From contig NZ_VWSG01000005.1 of the NCBI RefSeq assembly GCF_008629655.1, forward strand, positions 186,001 through 250,000: 64,000 bases of DNA, written 5' to 3'. The notes beneath the pieces were generated by a model that did no database searches, was not told the origin of the DNA, and saw nothing but the letters and a program-made list of their open reading frames with translations. Source of the DNA: Paenimyroides baculatum. GTDB taxonomy: Bacteria > Bacteroidota > Bacteroidia > Flavobacteriales > Flavobacteriaceae. Below, piece after piece: positions 1 to 8,121 of this stretch. Positions within the stretch are counted from its first letter, which is position 1; every line of letters begins with the position of its first letter. A program made the translations under genes and the position numbers.

Positions 1-993
1 TTAACGGCAGGTTTCTTTTTAATGTTGGCTTATTTTGGAACCGATCAGTCGCAGGTTGGTAGATATCTTTCCGGAAAAAGTATCAAAGAAACACAGATGG
101 GCTTGTTAATGAATGGAATTTTGAAAGTTCCAATGCAGTTTTTTATTCTGTTGGTTGGAGTCATGGTTTTTATCTTTTTCCATTTTTATCAGGCGCCATT
201 GCATTTTAACCCGGTAAATACATCGAAGGTTTTAAACTCTGAATATCAAGCCGAATACCGCAATTTAGAAATTGAACTGAAAGATTTATTGAACGAAAAG
301 AAAGAAGTTACACAGATTTATACCGGTCAGTTAAACCAAGGTTTCGAAAACGAAATGTTAGAAGAAAAATTGGTTACTTTAAATGAAAACGAAGTTCAGT
401 TGCGACAAAATGCCCGTGATATCATCACTAAAGTTGATAGTAAAGCCGAAACAAACGATAAAGATTATGTTTTCATTTATTTTATATTGAACTACCTGCC
501 TCATGGAATTATCGGATTTTTATTAGCGATGATTTTTTCAGCAGCCATGTCAAGTTCCGCTTCGGGATTATATGCAGTAGCATCAAGCTCTGCTATCGAT
601 ATTTACAAAACCTACAAACCCAATCAAACCGAACAACATTATTTAAAAGCTACAAAATATCTGGTTATTTTCTGGGGAATCATTTGTATCTTGGCAGCAT
701 GTGTAATTAATCTATTTGAGAATTTAATTCAATTAGTAAACATCATAGGATCTATTTTCTACGGAACCGTTCTTGGAATCTTCTTAATAGCTTTCTTTAT
801 AAAATACATAAAAGCAAAAGCAATTTTTTGGAGTGCCTTAATTACTCAAATTCTTATTATTATTGTATACTTTAAATATATTCATGAGGAAAAATTAATT
901 AGTTATATGTGGATGAACCCAATTGGTGTATTCGCTGTAATAATTCTCGCATTTATTTTACAAATAGTATTCAGCAAAAAAAATCGAACGTAA
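1..993 (+). CDS. Sodium:solute symporter (SSS family), C-terminal part
   Basis: The reading frame is open from base 1, so the N-terminus lies outside the window. The visible 330 residues contain the family-typical stretch FGTDQSQVGRYLSGKS, followed by a membrane segment, a charged soluble insert, and further hydrophobic helices including MIFSAAMSSSASGLYAVAS, typical of the SSS/SLC5 fold. The protein should be an inner-membrane sodium-coupled transporter; the substrate cannot be told. The insert (roughly residues 75-150 of the visible part) is rich in Glu, Lys and Gln and looks like a coiled coil, which is not universal in the family. The stop is followed at once by a strong terminator. Family is secure; substrate unknown. 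Confidence 0.85.
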   Translation, partial: LTAGFFLMLAYFGTDQSQVGRYLSGKSIKETQMGLLMNGILKVPMQFFILLVGVMVFIFFHFYQAPLHFNPVNTSKVLNSEYQAEYRNLEIELKDLLNEKKEVTQIYTGQLNQGFENEMLEEKLVTLNENEVQLRQNARDIITKVDSKAETNDKDYVFIYFILNYLPHGIIGFLLAMIFSAAMSSSASGLYAVASSSAIDIYKTYKPNQTEQHYLKATKYLVIFWGIICILAACVINLFENLIQLVNIIGSIFYGTVLGIFLIAFFIKYIKAKAIFWSALITQILIIIVYFKYIHEEKLISYMWMNPIGVFAVIILAFILQIVFSKKNRT

Positions 994-1008
994 TGTTCGA
1001 TTTTTTTT
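976..1008 (+). terminator. Rho-independent terminator after the symporter
   Basis: An A-run plus ATCGAAC pairs with GTTCGAT plus a T-run across a 5-base loop. The stem overlaps the symporter stop codon. It is near-symmetrical, so it can also stop minus-strand transcripts of the porin gene that ends at 1024. Confidence 0.85.
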
Positions 1009-1023
1009 GCTTTTATGTTGTAA

Positions 1024-2247
1024 TTATATCCCTATCTCAATCTGGAAACGTACATACCAGTTGTTCTTTTGATCGCCTGTATGATACTTTAAATCATCAT
1101 AAGTAACTTCTGCCTGAACTTTAAAGGCATGTTCCCAAATGTATTTTGTTACACCAAAACTGTATTGTTTTTGGTTTGGTACATTCAATTTATAAATAGC
1201 ATCATTTACGTTTTGAGTTGAAAATCGACCAATAATTTCATAATGTGTAACCGGAAAAGTATAACTTAACTGATAATCCATACCTTCACCCGCAAAAACA
1301 TATCTGGTTTCTGGTAGCCCTTCGCTGTTTTCTCCAATTGTTAACGGATTGTCTGTTGTACGGTTCATGTATGAAAACATACCTGCCCAACCGTTATATT
1401 TACCAATTGCATCAATAAAAACCGACTGTAAATTTCTGGTTTGATACAATTCTTCTCCTTGCTGACCGCGTGCTGCATTGGCATCAAAGTTTTTATGTAA
1501 AACACCCGAAACCATTACTTTTGGCGTTTCTTCGCGCTGAATATCTCCTTCAAAATAATCTCCACCTTTCTTAAAAGTTCCAAAAGGCAGTAATTCTAAT
1601 TTTCCGGTTAAAGCAACGTTGGTATCTTTTCCGCTCCAATTTCGTCCGTTACCAGACGATGCTGCTGTTTTAACGTTGTATGAAAATTTATCTTTACTTT
1701 GTTCGTAATAATTCACCTGAAATCCAAAATCACGATCAATATTAAACTGTGCATTATTTATAGATCGATCTGTTAACTGTAATGATCCCGATGAATTTAC
1801 ACGTTGACGGTTTCCAGGTAATTTGGTTTGTCCGAAAAGAAAACTCCAATGTTTGTTTGGGTTATAACTTACAACCGCATCACGAATAATGTTCAAGTTT
1901 TTTCCTTCTTCAATTTCACCAACATCTCCCGGTGCAAATGAAAGTTGTAAGGCATACTGAAATTTAGGATTTCCTACATATCCGTCTAAACGTAAACGCA
2001 ACCTTCTAATCTGTGCATCGTAATTTGATTCCTTGTCCTCATAATCATAATAAGTAACGCGGTTTTGCATTCTAAAACGAATATTCAGCTGAAACAAACT
2101 GTCTGCCGAAGTCATTCCCAATCCCTTACCATAATTGTAGTAAGGTAAAGCAGACATCTTGATTTCCTGAATCTCTTTTTTAGTATCGGTTTGACCAATC
2201 GCAGAACCAAAACTTAAGATACTTAATAGAAAAATAATCTTTTTCAT
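1024..2247 (-). CDS. Phosphate-selective porin O/P-like outer-membrane protein
   Basis: A 407-residue protein with an N-terminal signal peptide (MKKIIFLLSILSFGSAIGQ), followed by alternating aromatic/polar beta-strand sequence ending in an aromatic-rich strand. The IRRLRLRLDGYVGNPKFQYALQLSF segment is typical of Bacteroidota OprO/OprP-like porins. It should sit in the outer membrane and pass anions, perhaps phosphate; the substrate is inferred from family only. The first in-frame ATG (2271) would put eight residues before the signal peptide, so I prefer the start at 2247, behind the candidate promoter at 2269-2301. Transcribed divergently from prmA. Confidence 0.8.
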   Translation of the reverse strand: MKKIIFLLSILSFGSAIGQTDTKKEIQEIKMSALPYYNYGKGLGMTSADSLFQLNIRFRMQNRVTYYDYEDKESNYDAQIRRLRLRLDGYVGNPKFQYALQLSFAPGDVGEIEEGKNLNIIRDAVVSYNPNKHWSFLFGQTKLPGNRQRVNSSGSLQLTDRSINNAQFNIDRDFGFQVNYYEQSKDKFSYNVKTAASSGNGRNWSGKDTNVALTGKLELLPFGTFKKGGDYFEGDIQREETPKVMVSGVLHKNFDANAARGQQGEELYQTRNLQSVFIDAIGKYNGWAGMFSYMNRTTDNPLTIGENSEGLPETRYVFAGEGMDYQLSYTFPVTHYEIIGRFSTQNVNDAIYKLNVPNQKQYSFGVTKYIWEHAFKVQAEVTYDDLKYHTGDQKNNWYVRFQIEIGI

Positions 2248-2268
2248 ACGTTTTATTAAACTTTTCTG

Positions 2269-2301
2269 CAAAAGTATGAGTAATTTTGTAGCGTAATCAA
2301 A
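2269..2301 (-). promoter_or_regulatory. Bacteroidetes-type promoter for the porin
   Basis: Read on the minus strand: TTTG, 21 bases, then TACTTTTG, matching the TTTG / TAnnTTTG consensus of Bacteroidetes sigma-ABfr with a slightly long spacer. It lies just upstream of the preferred start at 2247. A plus-strand -7-like box (TAATTTTG, 2281-2288) overlaps it and may serve prmA. Confidence 0.5.
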
Positions 2302-2333
2302 AGTAATATTAAATAATCGTTAAGGAATTGTAA

Positions 2334-3176
2334 ATGGAATCTAAATACATAGCATATCATTTTAAAATAGAACCAAAAGAGCCGGGTGCAGAGATATTAT
2401 TAGCCGAATTAGGAGAATTAGCGTTCGATAGTTTTGTTGAAACCGAAGAAGGATTGTCGGCATACATTCAAGAACACGACAATACAACAGATTTATTAAA
2501 CGATGTTTATATTTTGAATAATCCAGAGTTTAAAGTTTCGTATGAAACCGAAGAGATTGAACAGGTTAACTGGAACGAAGAATGGGAAAAAAACTTTGAA
2601 CCTATTAATGTTGATGATTTGTGTTATGTACGTGCGCCTTTTCACGAAGAGAAGAATGTACAATATGAAATTGTGATCGAGCCTAAAATGAGTTTTGGAA
2701 CAGGGCACCACGAAACTACCTTTATGATGATGAAACATCTGTTGAATATAGATGTTATCGATATGGAAGTATTGGATATGGGTTGTGGAACTGCAATTTT
2801 AGCAATTTTAGCATTGATGAAAGGAGCCAAACATGCTGATGCTATTGATATTGACAATTGGTGTTATTTGAATTCTATTGAAAATGCGGAACGCAATAAT
2901 ATTACCAATATTGACGTTTATGAAGGCGATGCAGCATTATTGGCAGATAAAACAAACAAATACGACTTGGTTATTGCCAACATTAACCGTAATATTTTAC
3001 TGAATGATATGGAAGCTTACGCCAAAACATTAAAAATAGGTGGTATCATTTTATTCAGCGGTTTTTATACAGAAGATATTGATGCGATTGAAGAAGCTGC
3101 AAACCAACAAAATATGTTTTTAGATAATCAGTTAGAAAGAAATAACTGGGCGTCGTTAAAATTTATAAAAAAGTAA
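2334..3176 (+). CDS. prmA: Ribosomal protein L11 methyltransferase
   Basis: A 280-residue class I SAM-dependent methyltransferase that trimethylates ribosomal protein L11. The N-terminal third is the L11-binding region. PKMSFGTGHHETT (about 117-129) is the PrmA signature loop, VLDMGCGT (146-153) is the SAM-binding motif I, and VIANINRN (213-220) takes the place of the NPPY-type catalytic motif, as is usual for PrmA. Length fits Bacteroidota PrmA. It is followed after 3 bases by clpS, a common flavobacterial pairing, so the two are probably co-transcribed. Confidence 0.93.
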   Translation: MESKYIAYHFKIEPKEPGAEILLAELGELAFDSFVETEEGLSAYIQEHDNTTDLLNDVYILNNPEFKVSYETEEIEQVNWNEEWEKNFEPINVDDLCYVRAPFHEEKNVQYEIVIEPKMSFGTGHHETTFMMMKHLLNIDVIDMEVLDMGCGTAILAILALMKGAKHADAIDIDNWCYLNSIENAERNNITNIDVYEGDAALLADKTNKYDLVIANINRNILLNDMEAYAKTLKIGGIILFSGFYTEDIDAIEEAANQQNMFLDNQLERNNWASLKFIKK

Positions 3177-3179
3177 AAA

Positions 3180-3455
3180 ATGAGTACAAAGGAACAAATT
3201 CTAGAAGAAGTAAAAATTGAAGAACTTTTAGGTAACCAAAACACAATTGTTCTTTTTAATGATGATGTAAATACTTTTGACCACGTTATTGAAACATTGG
3301 TTAAAGTGTGCAATCATGAAGCTTTACAGGCAGAGCAATGTGCAATGCTGGTTCATTACAAAGGCAAATGCGATGTTAAATCTGGCGAAATTAACGATTT
3401 AGTACCAATGTGTTCTGCTTTGTTAGATGCCGGTTTAAGTGCCGAAATACAATAA
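3180..3455 (+). CDS. clpS: ClpS adaptor of the ClpAP-type protease
   Basis: A 91-residue protein with the ClpS core: TIVLFNDDVNTFDHVIETL forms the first strand and helix with the N-degron pocket, followed by HEALQAEQCAMLVHYKGKC and the C-terminal strand SALLDAGLSAEIQ. ClpS delivers N-end-rule substrates to the Clp ATPase. It starts 3 bases after prmA and ends at a strong terminator. Confidence 0.93.
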   Translation: MSTKEQILEEVKIEELLGNQNTIVLFNDDVNTFDHVIETLVKVCNHEALQAEQCAMLVHYKGKCDVKSGEINDLVPMCSALLDAGLSAEIQ

Positions 3456-3487
3456 AAAAATCCCGAAGTTTAAGCTTCGGGATTTTT
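3454..3487. terminator. Bidirectional terminator between clpS and the GNAT-like gene
   Basis: TCCCGAAG (3461-3468) pairs with CTTCGGGA (3475-3482), flanked by an A-run and a T-run. The symmetrical arrangement serves the convergent genes on both sides. Confidence 0.9.
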
Positions 3488-3768
3488 CATATTTTTATAC
3501 CTGCAGCTAACAATTCGCGATAGCTTGGATTTTTCTTAAAAAATGCAACAATACCAGAATTTACCGGAACAATTCGTAAACGTTTTTCTTCTGCCTGATC
3601 TAAAATTCCTTTAATAAAATCATTGATTAAAACCTCGTCCTCGCACCCATTAGGATTTAGCTTTGTTAAAAACAATTTTCGTTCTTGTATAGAATATTCA
3701 ATAATAATCAGTCTTTCACCACATCTGCACTCAAACTGTCGTAACAGTTCATTGTTTTTAAATTCCAT
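3487..3768 (-). CDS. Small GNAT-like protein (YjdJ/NATD1-type)
   Basis: A 93-residue protein. The segment ILDQAEEKRLRIVPVNSGIV followed by a KKNPSY-type motif matches the C-terminal signature of the short YjdJ-like N-acetyltransferase family, where a helix, the 'vvP' strand and a 'hPey' turn are conserved. The N-terminal half forms short strands with a basic stretch. Function in the cell is unknown; acetyl-CoA binding is inferred from family. It converges on clpS across a shared terminator. Confidence 0.6.
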   Translation of the reverse strand: MEFKNNELLRQFECRCGERLIIIEYSIQERKLFLTKLNPNGCEDEVLINDFIKGILDQAEEKRLRIVPVNSGIVAFFKKNPSYRELLAAGIKI

Positions 3769-3945
3769 ATAACATTTTTTTCTAATTTTATATATTTCAA
3801 AGGTTCTTTCGGTAAGAAATGAATTTTAATGAAAATAAAGCATTATTAAAAATTAAAATATAATTTCTTATTTATTTTGATTGCAAATTAATGAAATAGT
3901 TTTTAATAATGCAAAACAGTTATTGTAATTACAAATTTATTTTAG

Positions 3946-4599
3946 ATGAAAAACATCTACTTTATGCCCGGAATGGCTGCCAATTGTGACATTTTTGAAA
4001 ATATTAAACTCGATGATTCAAAATACAAGCTTCATTTTATTGAATGGTTTGAGCCAGAGAAAGAAGAATCACTGCAAAAATACAGCGAGCGCATTGCCCT
4101 GCAAATTACTTTAGAGAATCCTATTTTAATCGGTGTTTCGTTCGGCGGAATCATTGTGCAGGAAATCGCTAAAATTATAGCTGTAGAAAAAGTGATTATC
4201 ATATCAAGTGTAAAAGATCCATCGGAATTTCCGGTTAGGATACAATGGGCTAAAAAATGGAAACTGTATCGATTTTTTCCAACATCATATATCAATTTAA
4301 TTGAAAATGTTACAAAAAAAATAGTATCTTCAAAAAAAATCCATCAGCGTATCGATATGTACAATAGATATTTGTCTATTCGTTCGGTGAATTACCTGGA
4401 TTGGGCATTTAAATCTGTTATTTCTTGGGAAAACATAAATCCGATTGAAAACGTATATCATTTACACGGAACAAAAGATCATATTTTTCCACATAAACGA
4501 ATTAAAAATGCCGAGTTTCTTGAGAACGGAACGCATGTTATGGTACTTGTAAACGCTAAATGGATCAATAAAAAGCTATTGGAAATTTTAGAAAAATAA
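3946..4599 (+). CDS. Alpha/beta hydrolase
   Basis: A 217-residue cytoplasmic alpha/beta hydrolase. The nucleophile elbow is GVSFGG (Ser near residue 66), and the oxyanion-side loop is FMPGMAAN near the N-terminus. The other triad members are likely Asp in HGTKDHIF and His in NGTHVMV near the C-terminus. The substrate is not evident. It ends 2 bases before the transglycosylase gene, so both are probably in one operon. Confidence 0.8.
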   Translation: MKNIYFMPGMAANCDIFENIKLDDSKYKLHFIEWFEPEKEESLQKYSERIALQITLENPILIGVSFGGIIVQEIAKIIAVEKVIIISSVKDPSEFPVRIQWAKKWKLYRFFPTSYINLIENVTKKIVSSKKIHQRIDMYNRYLSIRSVNYLDWAFKSVISWENINPIENVYHLHGTKDHIFPHKRIKNAEFLENGTHVMVLVNAKWINKKLLEILEK

Positions 4600-4601
4600 A
4601 T

Positions 4602-5492
4602 ATGAAAAAGACGTATAAAAAAATTGCTTTAATTGTTGGTGTAGTTGCATTGTCGGCTGGTTTTTATCAGTTTACAACTGTCGATAAAAATGCATCTGAA
4701 ACAAACTTCTACATAAAAAATGCCGATTTCTGTGGTGAACGTGTGCCTTTGGAAATCATCGATGTAAGAGAGCGTTTAGATCGTGAAATGATGGTAAACA
4801 TTAATCTGCATTCAGCAACAAGTCTGATTATTAAAAGGGCAAACAGACATTTTGTTGATATAGAACCTATTTTAAAACGCAACGGTATTCCGAACGATTT
4901 TAAATATCTGTGTGTGATTGAAAGTGCGTTAACCAACGCCACATCTACTGCGGGTGCAAAAGGTTTTTGGCAGTTTATGCCCGAAACGGCTAAAGAATAT
5001 AATTTGGAAGTAAGCAGCACGGTTGATGAACGTTACGATGTGATTAAAGCTACCGAAGCGGCCTGTGTTTATTTAAAAAGAGCGTATGCCAAATTTGGAA
5101 GTTGGACATTGGTTGCAGCAGCTTACAACAGAGGAATTGCAGGTGTTGAACGCCAGCAGATTGCACAAGGTGTTACCGATTATTACGATTTGTATTTAAC
5201 GGAAGAAACATCGCGCTACGTTTTCAGAATTTTGGCTTTAAAGGAAATTATGACCAATGCAGATAAGTACGGTTATGTTTTTGGTAAAGATGAATTGTAT
5301 CAGCCTGTAAAAACTAAAACCGTTGCTGTAAATTCGAATATAGATGATCTGCAAAAATGGGCATTGGATCAAGGTATTAACTATAAACTTTTAAAGTTGT
5401 ACAATCCGTGGTTAATTGATACTTCGTTAATTGTTCCGCAGAATAAAACATACAATATACAGATCCCTACAGAAGGGTTTAAAAGAAAATAA
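4602..5492 (+). CDS. Lytic transglycosylase (SLT/MltD-like)
   Basis: A 296-residue exported protein that should cleave peptidoglycan between MurNAc and GlcNAc. Residues 8-24 form an N-terminal membrane or signal segment. The SLT domain (about 75-230) has the catalytic Glu107 in CVIESAL, then STAGAKGFWQFMPETA and AAAYNRG, the hallmarks of GH23 lytic transglycosylases. The last ~60 residues (DDLQKWALDQGINYKLLKLYNPWL...) resemble a LysM-type cell-wall-binding motif. It is coupled to the upstream hydrolase and ends at a strong terminator. Confidence 0.88.
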   Translation: MKKTYKKIALIVGVVALSAGFYQFTTVDKNASETNFYIKNADFCGERVPLEIIDVRERLDREMMVNINLHSATSLIIKRANRHFVDIEPILKRNGIPNDFKYLCVIESALTNATSTAGAKGFWQFMPETAKEYNLEVSSTVDERYDVIKATEAACVYLKRAYAKFGSWTLVAAAYNRGIAGVERQQIAQGVTDYYDLYLTEETSRYVFRILALKEIMTNADKYGYVFGKDELYQPVKTKTVAVNSNIDDLQKWALDQGINYKLLKLYNPWLIDTSLIVPQNKTYNIQIPTEGFKRK

Positions 5493-5494
5493 AT

Positions 5495-5535
5495 AAAAAC
5501 ATCCCAAATTCATATAGAGTTTGGGATGTTTTTTT
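5495..5535. terminator. Terminator between the transglycosylase and WG-repeat genes
   Basis: AAAAACATCCCAAA pairs with TTTGGGATGTTTTT around an 11-base loop. The symmetry suits both convergent genes. Confidence 0.88.
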
Positions 5536-6967
5536 ATTCTTGATAATCAAATTCAGCAGCGTAACTATCGGTAAGCTTTCCTTTTTGATAAAAGAAAACA
5601 GCTTCTTTAACCAGTTGTGCGCGATCGAACTTAAATTCTTTAATAATTTCGTTTTTACTAGAAATGAACCCATATTTGTTGTTCTTTTTAGCAATAAATT
5701 TATTCGATGCATAAATAGGTTCTAAATAATCGTATTCAAACGGAATAACAATTTCTCCTTGGTAATTTACAACACCATATTTATCACCTTCTTGCAATAC
5801 AAAATAATTTCGTTTAGTAATCCAAAAATGATTTTTATCGCGGAATTTGTAGTTTGAATTAATTTTTAAAGTTAATTTATCATCAATATTAAAAATCATT
5901 AATTGATTGTTCTGTTCAACTAAATAAAACGATTTGTAATATTCGTAAATTTTATATTCTTCGGGTATTATAACATTTAGTTCAGAATCATACAAGCCGC
6001 TTAAATCATTATCGTTTACAACATATAGATAATCACTCAAAAAATTCGTCATATGCTTATATTTCAAAGGCAAAATCAATTTACTTAATTTATAAAGACC
6101 ACTTATCTTATTATTTTCTACCATAAAGTAATCATTCTTAAACTGATAAATGCTTAAGAAATCTAAAGGAATAATAATCTCGTTTTTGTATGTTACAATT
6201 CCTATCTTATTGTTATTTGATACTTTTAGAAAAGTACTTATAAATTCAATCTGGTTATAATCTGATTCAAAAAGATTCATGTTTTTTAAATCACGCAGAA
6301 ACATTTTATTCGATTTTTTATTTAAAACAATTAATAAAGAATCTTTCATGTCTTTAATCTCTTCATCTTTATTAACACTATAACTAATAGCACCTTGTTT
6401 ATTCATAAGAAAATCGCCTTGACTATTTTTTAGTAAAATATAACCTGGAAAGATATCAACCAAATCGTCATAAATAAATTCAGAAATAAACTTGTGGTCT
6501 TGAGAAAAAACGGCAATTTTATTATTCTTTTGAACTAATGTAAACTCGTCATAATTTCTAATTAAATCGTAATCTAAAGATAAAATGTAGTTTCCTATTT
6601 TATCTAACATACCATATTTCTTATCTTTTTCTACAATTAAATAATCACCAGATTGGTAAACATAATCGTAAATAAATGGTGTTATTTGTTCCCCTTTATA
6701 ATTTATAAACCCTCGTAAGAACTTCTTTCCCTTTTTTACACCAGCTTCAGCTATTTCATTGCTATTTTTAATAATTGCAATATACTGAAATATAGGTTCG
6801 GTAATAAAAACACTATCTTTACTTATAAGACCACTGTTTCCGCTTTTAGTTCGATACCAAGTAACATCAGAATCCGAAAAATCAGCCATATATTCAATGT
6901 CTTTAAAAGTAACTTGCCCAAAAGATTCTAAAGTAAAAATTAAGAATAGAATGCTTATATATTTCAT
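5534..6967 (-). CDS. Exported WG-repeat protein
   Basis: A 477-residue protein starting with a signal peptide (MKYISILFLIFTLESFGQ). Most of its length is built from about ten WG-type repeats of roughly 35-50 residues, such as KYGVVNYQGEIVIPFEYDYL and KYGFISSKNEI. These repeats form beta structures in exported or surface proteins of Bacteroidota; their function is not known. I start at 6967 because the longer frame to 7009 would place 14 residues before the signal peptide and overlap a terminator. Codon use is very A/T-rich, like its surroundings. Confidence 0.75.
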   Translation of the reverse strand: MKYISILFLIFTLESFGQVTFKDIEYMADFSDSDVTWYRTKSGNSGLISKDSVFITEPIFQYIAIIKNSNEIAEAGVKKGKKFLRGFINYKGEQITPFIYDYVYQSGDYLIVEKDKKYGMLDKIGNYILSLDYDLIRNYDEFTLVQKNNKIAVFSQDHKFISEFIYDDLVDIFPGYILLKNSQGDFLMNKQGAISYSVNKDEEIKDMKDSLLIVLNKKSNKMFLRDLKNMNLFESDYNQIEFISTFLKVSNNNKIGIVTYKNEIIIPLDFLSIYQFKNDYFMVENNKISGLYKLSKLILPLKYKHMTNFLSDYLYVVNDNDLSGLYDSELNVIIPEEYKIYEYYKSFYLVEQNNQLMIFNIDDKLTLKINSNYKFRDKNHFWITKRNYFVLQEGDKYGVVNYQGEIVIPFEYDYLEPIYASNKFIAKKNNKYGFISSKNEIIKEFKFDRAQLVKEAVFFYQKGKLTDSYAAEFDYQE

Positions 6968-6993
6968 GTAAAACAACTTTTTATAAAAGTAAC

Positions 6994-7028
6994 AAAAAAA
7001 GCTGCTCAAAATTTGAACAGCTTTTTTT
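6994..7028 (-). terminator. Terminator after the TPR membrane-protein gene
   Basis: AGCTG/CAGCT and TCAAA/TTTGA form one stem with a single mismatch, flanked by an A-run and a T-run. It closes the minus-strand transcript that ends at 7043 and separates it from the WG-repeat gene. Confidence 0.75.
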
Positions 7029-7042
7029 ATATTTTAAAGAAA

Positions 7043-7606
7043 TTAAAAACCTCTTTTCTTGCTATGATTGTACCACATTGGTACTTTTTGTCCGCGTGCT
7101 TGCTTCATTTGCCCTTCAATCATTGAAATCTGCTCTTTCAACATGCCTTTGGTATCGTGTTGTTTTGCTTCGGCAATTAATTTTTGTGCTTCAGCCGGAC
7201 GGTTTTTACTCATTACAATACCAGCTAACTGTAATTTAGATACAGCCAAATCTTCTTTCTGGTTCAAACCTAAATCAATTGCTTTACGAAAATCTTTTTC
7301 TGCCTGATTTAAATTGTTTTGTGCGTTGATAATTCCATTTAAATAATGATAATATCCCTGCTGACTTTTAATCAGTGCCGTTTCCGGATTAATTTTATCT
7401 AAAATCTTTTTAGCACCGTCCATATCTTGTTTTCTAAATTTAAACAAGGTCATAATAAGCATTTCGTTCTTAAAATAAATCAGTGCAATTAACAGCACCA
7501 AAATAATCAGGAATATACCGTTACCAATATTATTTTCTGTAAACTGCCAAATTGCTGTTGCCAATAAAGCGGCTACAACTATAATTTTTATATTTTTGTT
7601 AATCAT
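7043..7606 (-). CDS. Membrane protein with TPR-like C-terminal domain
   Basis: A 187-residue protein. Two hydrophobic segments (IKIIVVAALLATAIWQF and NGIFLIILVLLIALIYF) anchor it in the inner membrane. The rest is helical with tetratricopeptide-like pairs (YYHYLNGIINAQNNLNQAEKDFRKAIDLGL). The longer frame to 7693 adds 29 residues without coding character, so I start at 7606. Its role is unknown. It lies divergently next to rpmH. Confidence 0.65.
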   Translation of the reverse strand: MINKNIKIIVVAALLATAIWQFTENNIGNGIFLIILVLLIALIYFKNEMLIMTLFKFRKQDMDGAKKILDKINPETALIKSQQGYYHYLNGIINAQNNLNQAEKDFRKAIDLGLNQKEDLAVSKLQLAGIVMSKNRPAEAQKLIAEAKQHDTKGMLKEQISMIEGQMKQARGQKVPMWYNHSKKRGF

Positions 7607-7718
7607 ATCAATTTTACGTTTAATTTTGCAAATGTAGTAAAATACTGCAAGCCACAAAACCTGTTGGCAATAATAACTGCAATTGATAACCAAAAAATAA
7701 AATAAATTTTAAAAAGAA

Positions 7719-7749
7719 TTTGCAGTTATTAAAAGGATTTGTATATTTG
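7719..7749 (+). promoter_or_regulatory. Perfect Bacteroidetes promoter for rpmH
   Basis: TTTG (7719-7722), exactly 19 bases, then TATATTTG (7742-7749). This matches the TTTG-N19-TAnnTTTG housekeeping promoter consensus of Bacteroidetes in every fixed position. Transcription should start near 7756, about 65 bases before rpmH. Confidence 0.85.
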
Positions 7750-7822
7750 CACTCGGTTTTGAAGCTACTTGCTTTCAAAGCTGAACATTCGTAAAATTTT
7801 ATAGATTTAAAGATAAGAAGCA

Positions 7823-7984
7823 ATGAGTAAGAGAACGTTTCAACCATCAAAAAGAAAAAGAAGAAACAAGCACGGTTTCATGGACAGAATGGCTAGCGCT
7901 AACGGTAGAAAAGTATTAGCACGTAGAAGAGCTAAAGGAAGACATAAGTTAACGGTTTCTAGCGAACCAAGACATAAAAAATAA
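7823..7984 (+). CDS. rpmH: 50S ribosomal protein L34
   Basis: A 53-residue, strongly basic protein beginning [13 protein letters not shown] and containing [27 protein letters not shown], the universal L34 core. The C-terminal extension ([10 protein letters not shown]) is typical of Flavobacteria. L34 is part of the 50S subunit near the exit-tunnel region. It has its own consensus promoter and a terminator 20 bases downstream. Confidence 0.97.
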
Positions 7985-8002
7985 TGATGTTTCATCATAA
8001 AT

Positions 8003-8036
8003 AAAGGCGTTACTTTAAGTGTATCGCCTTTTTTTA
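8003..8036 (+). terminator. Terminator after rpmH
   Basis: AAAGGCG (8003-8009) pairs with CGCCTTT (8025-8031) and is followed by a T-run. A smaller hairpin (ATGATG/CATCAT) lies between it and the stop codon. Confidence 0.8.
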
Positions 8037-8121
8037 TACCTTTTCGTTTTTCTCTTTTTTTAAGATGAATTTCAACTAATTATCAATAAATTTACCTAAA
8101 TAACAACACCAATTATTTACA

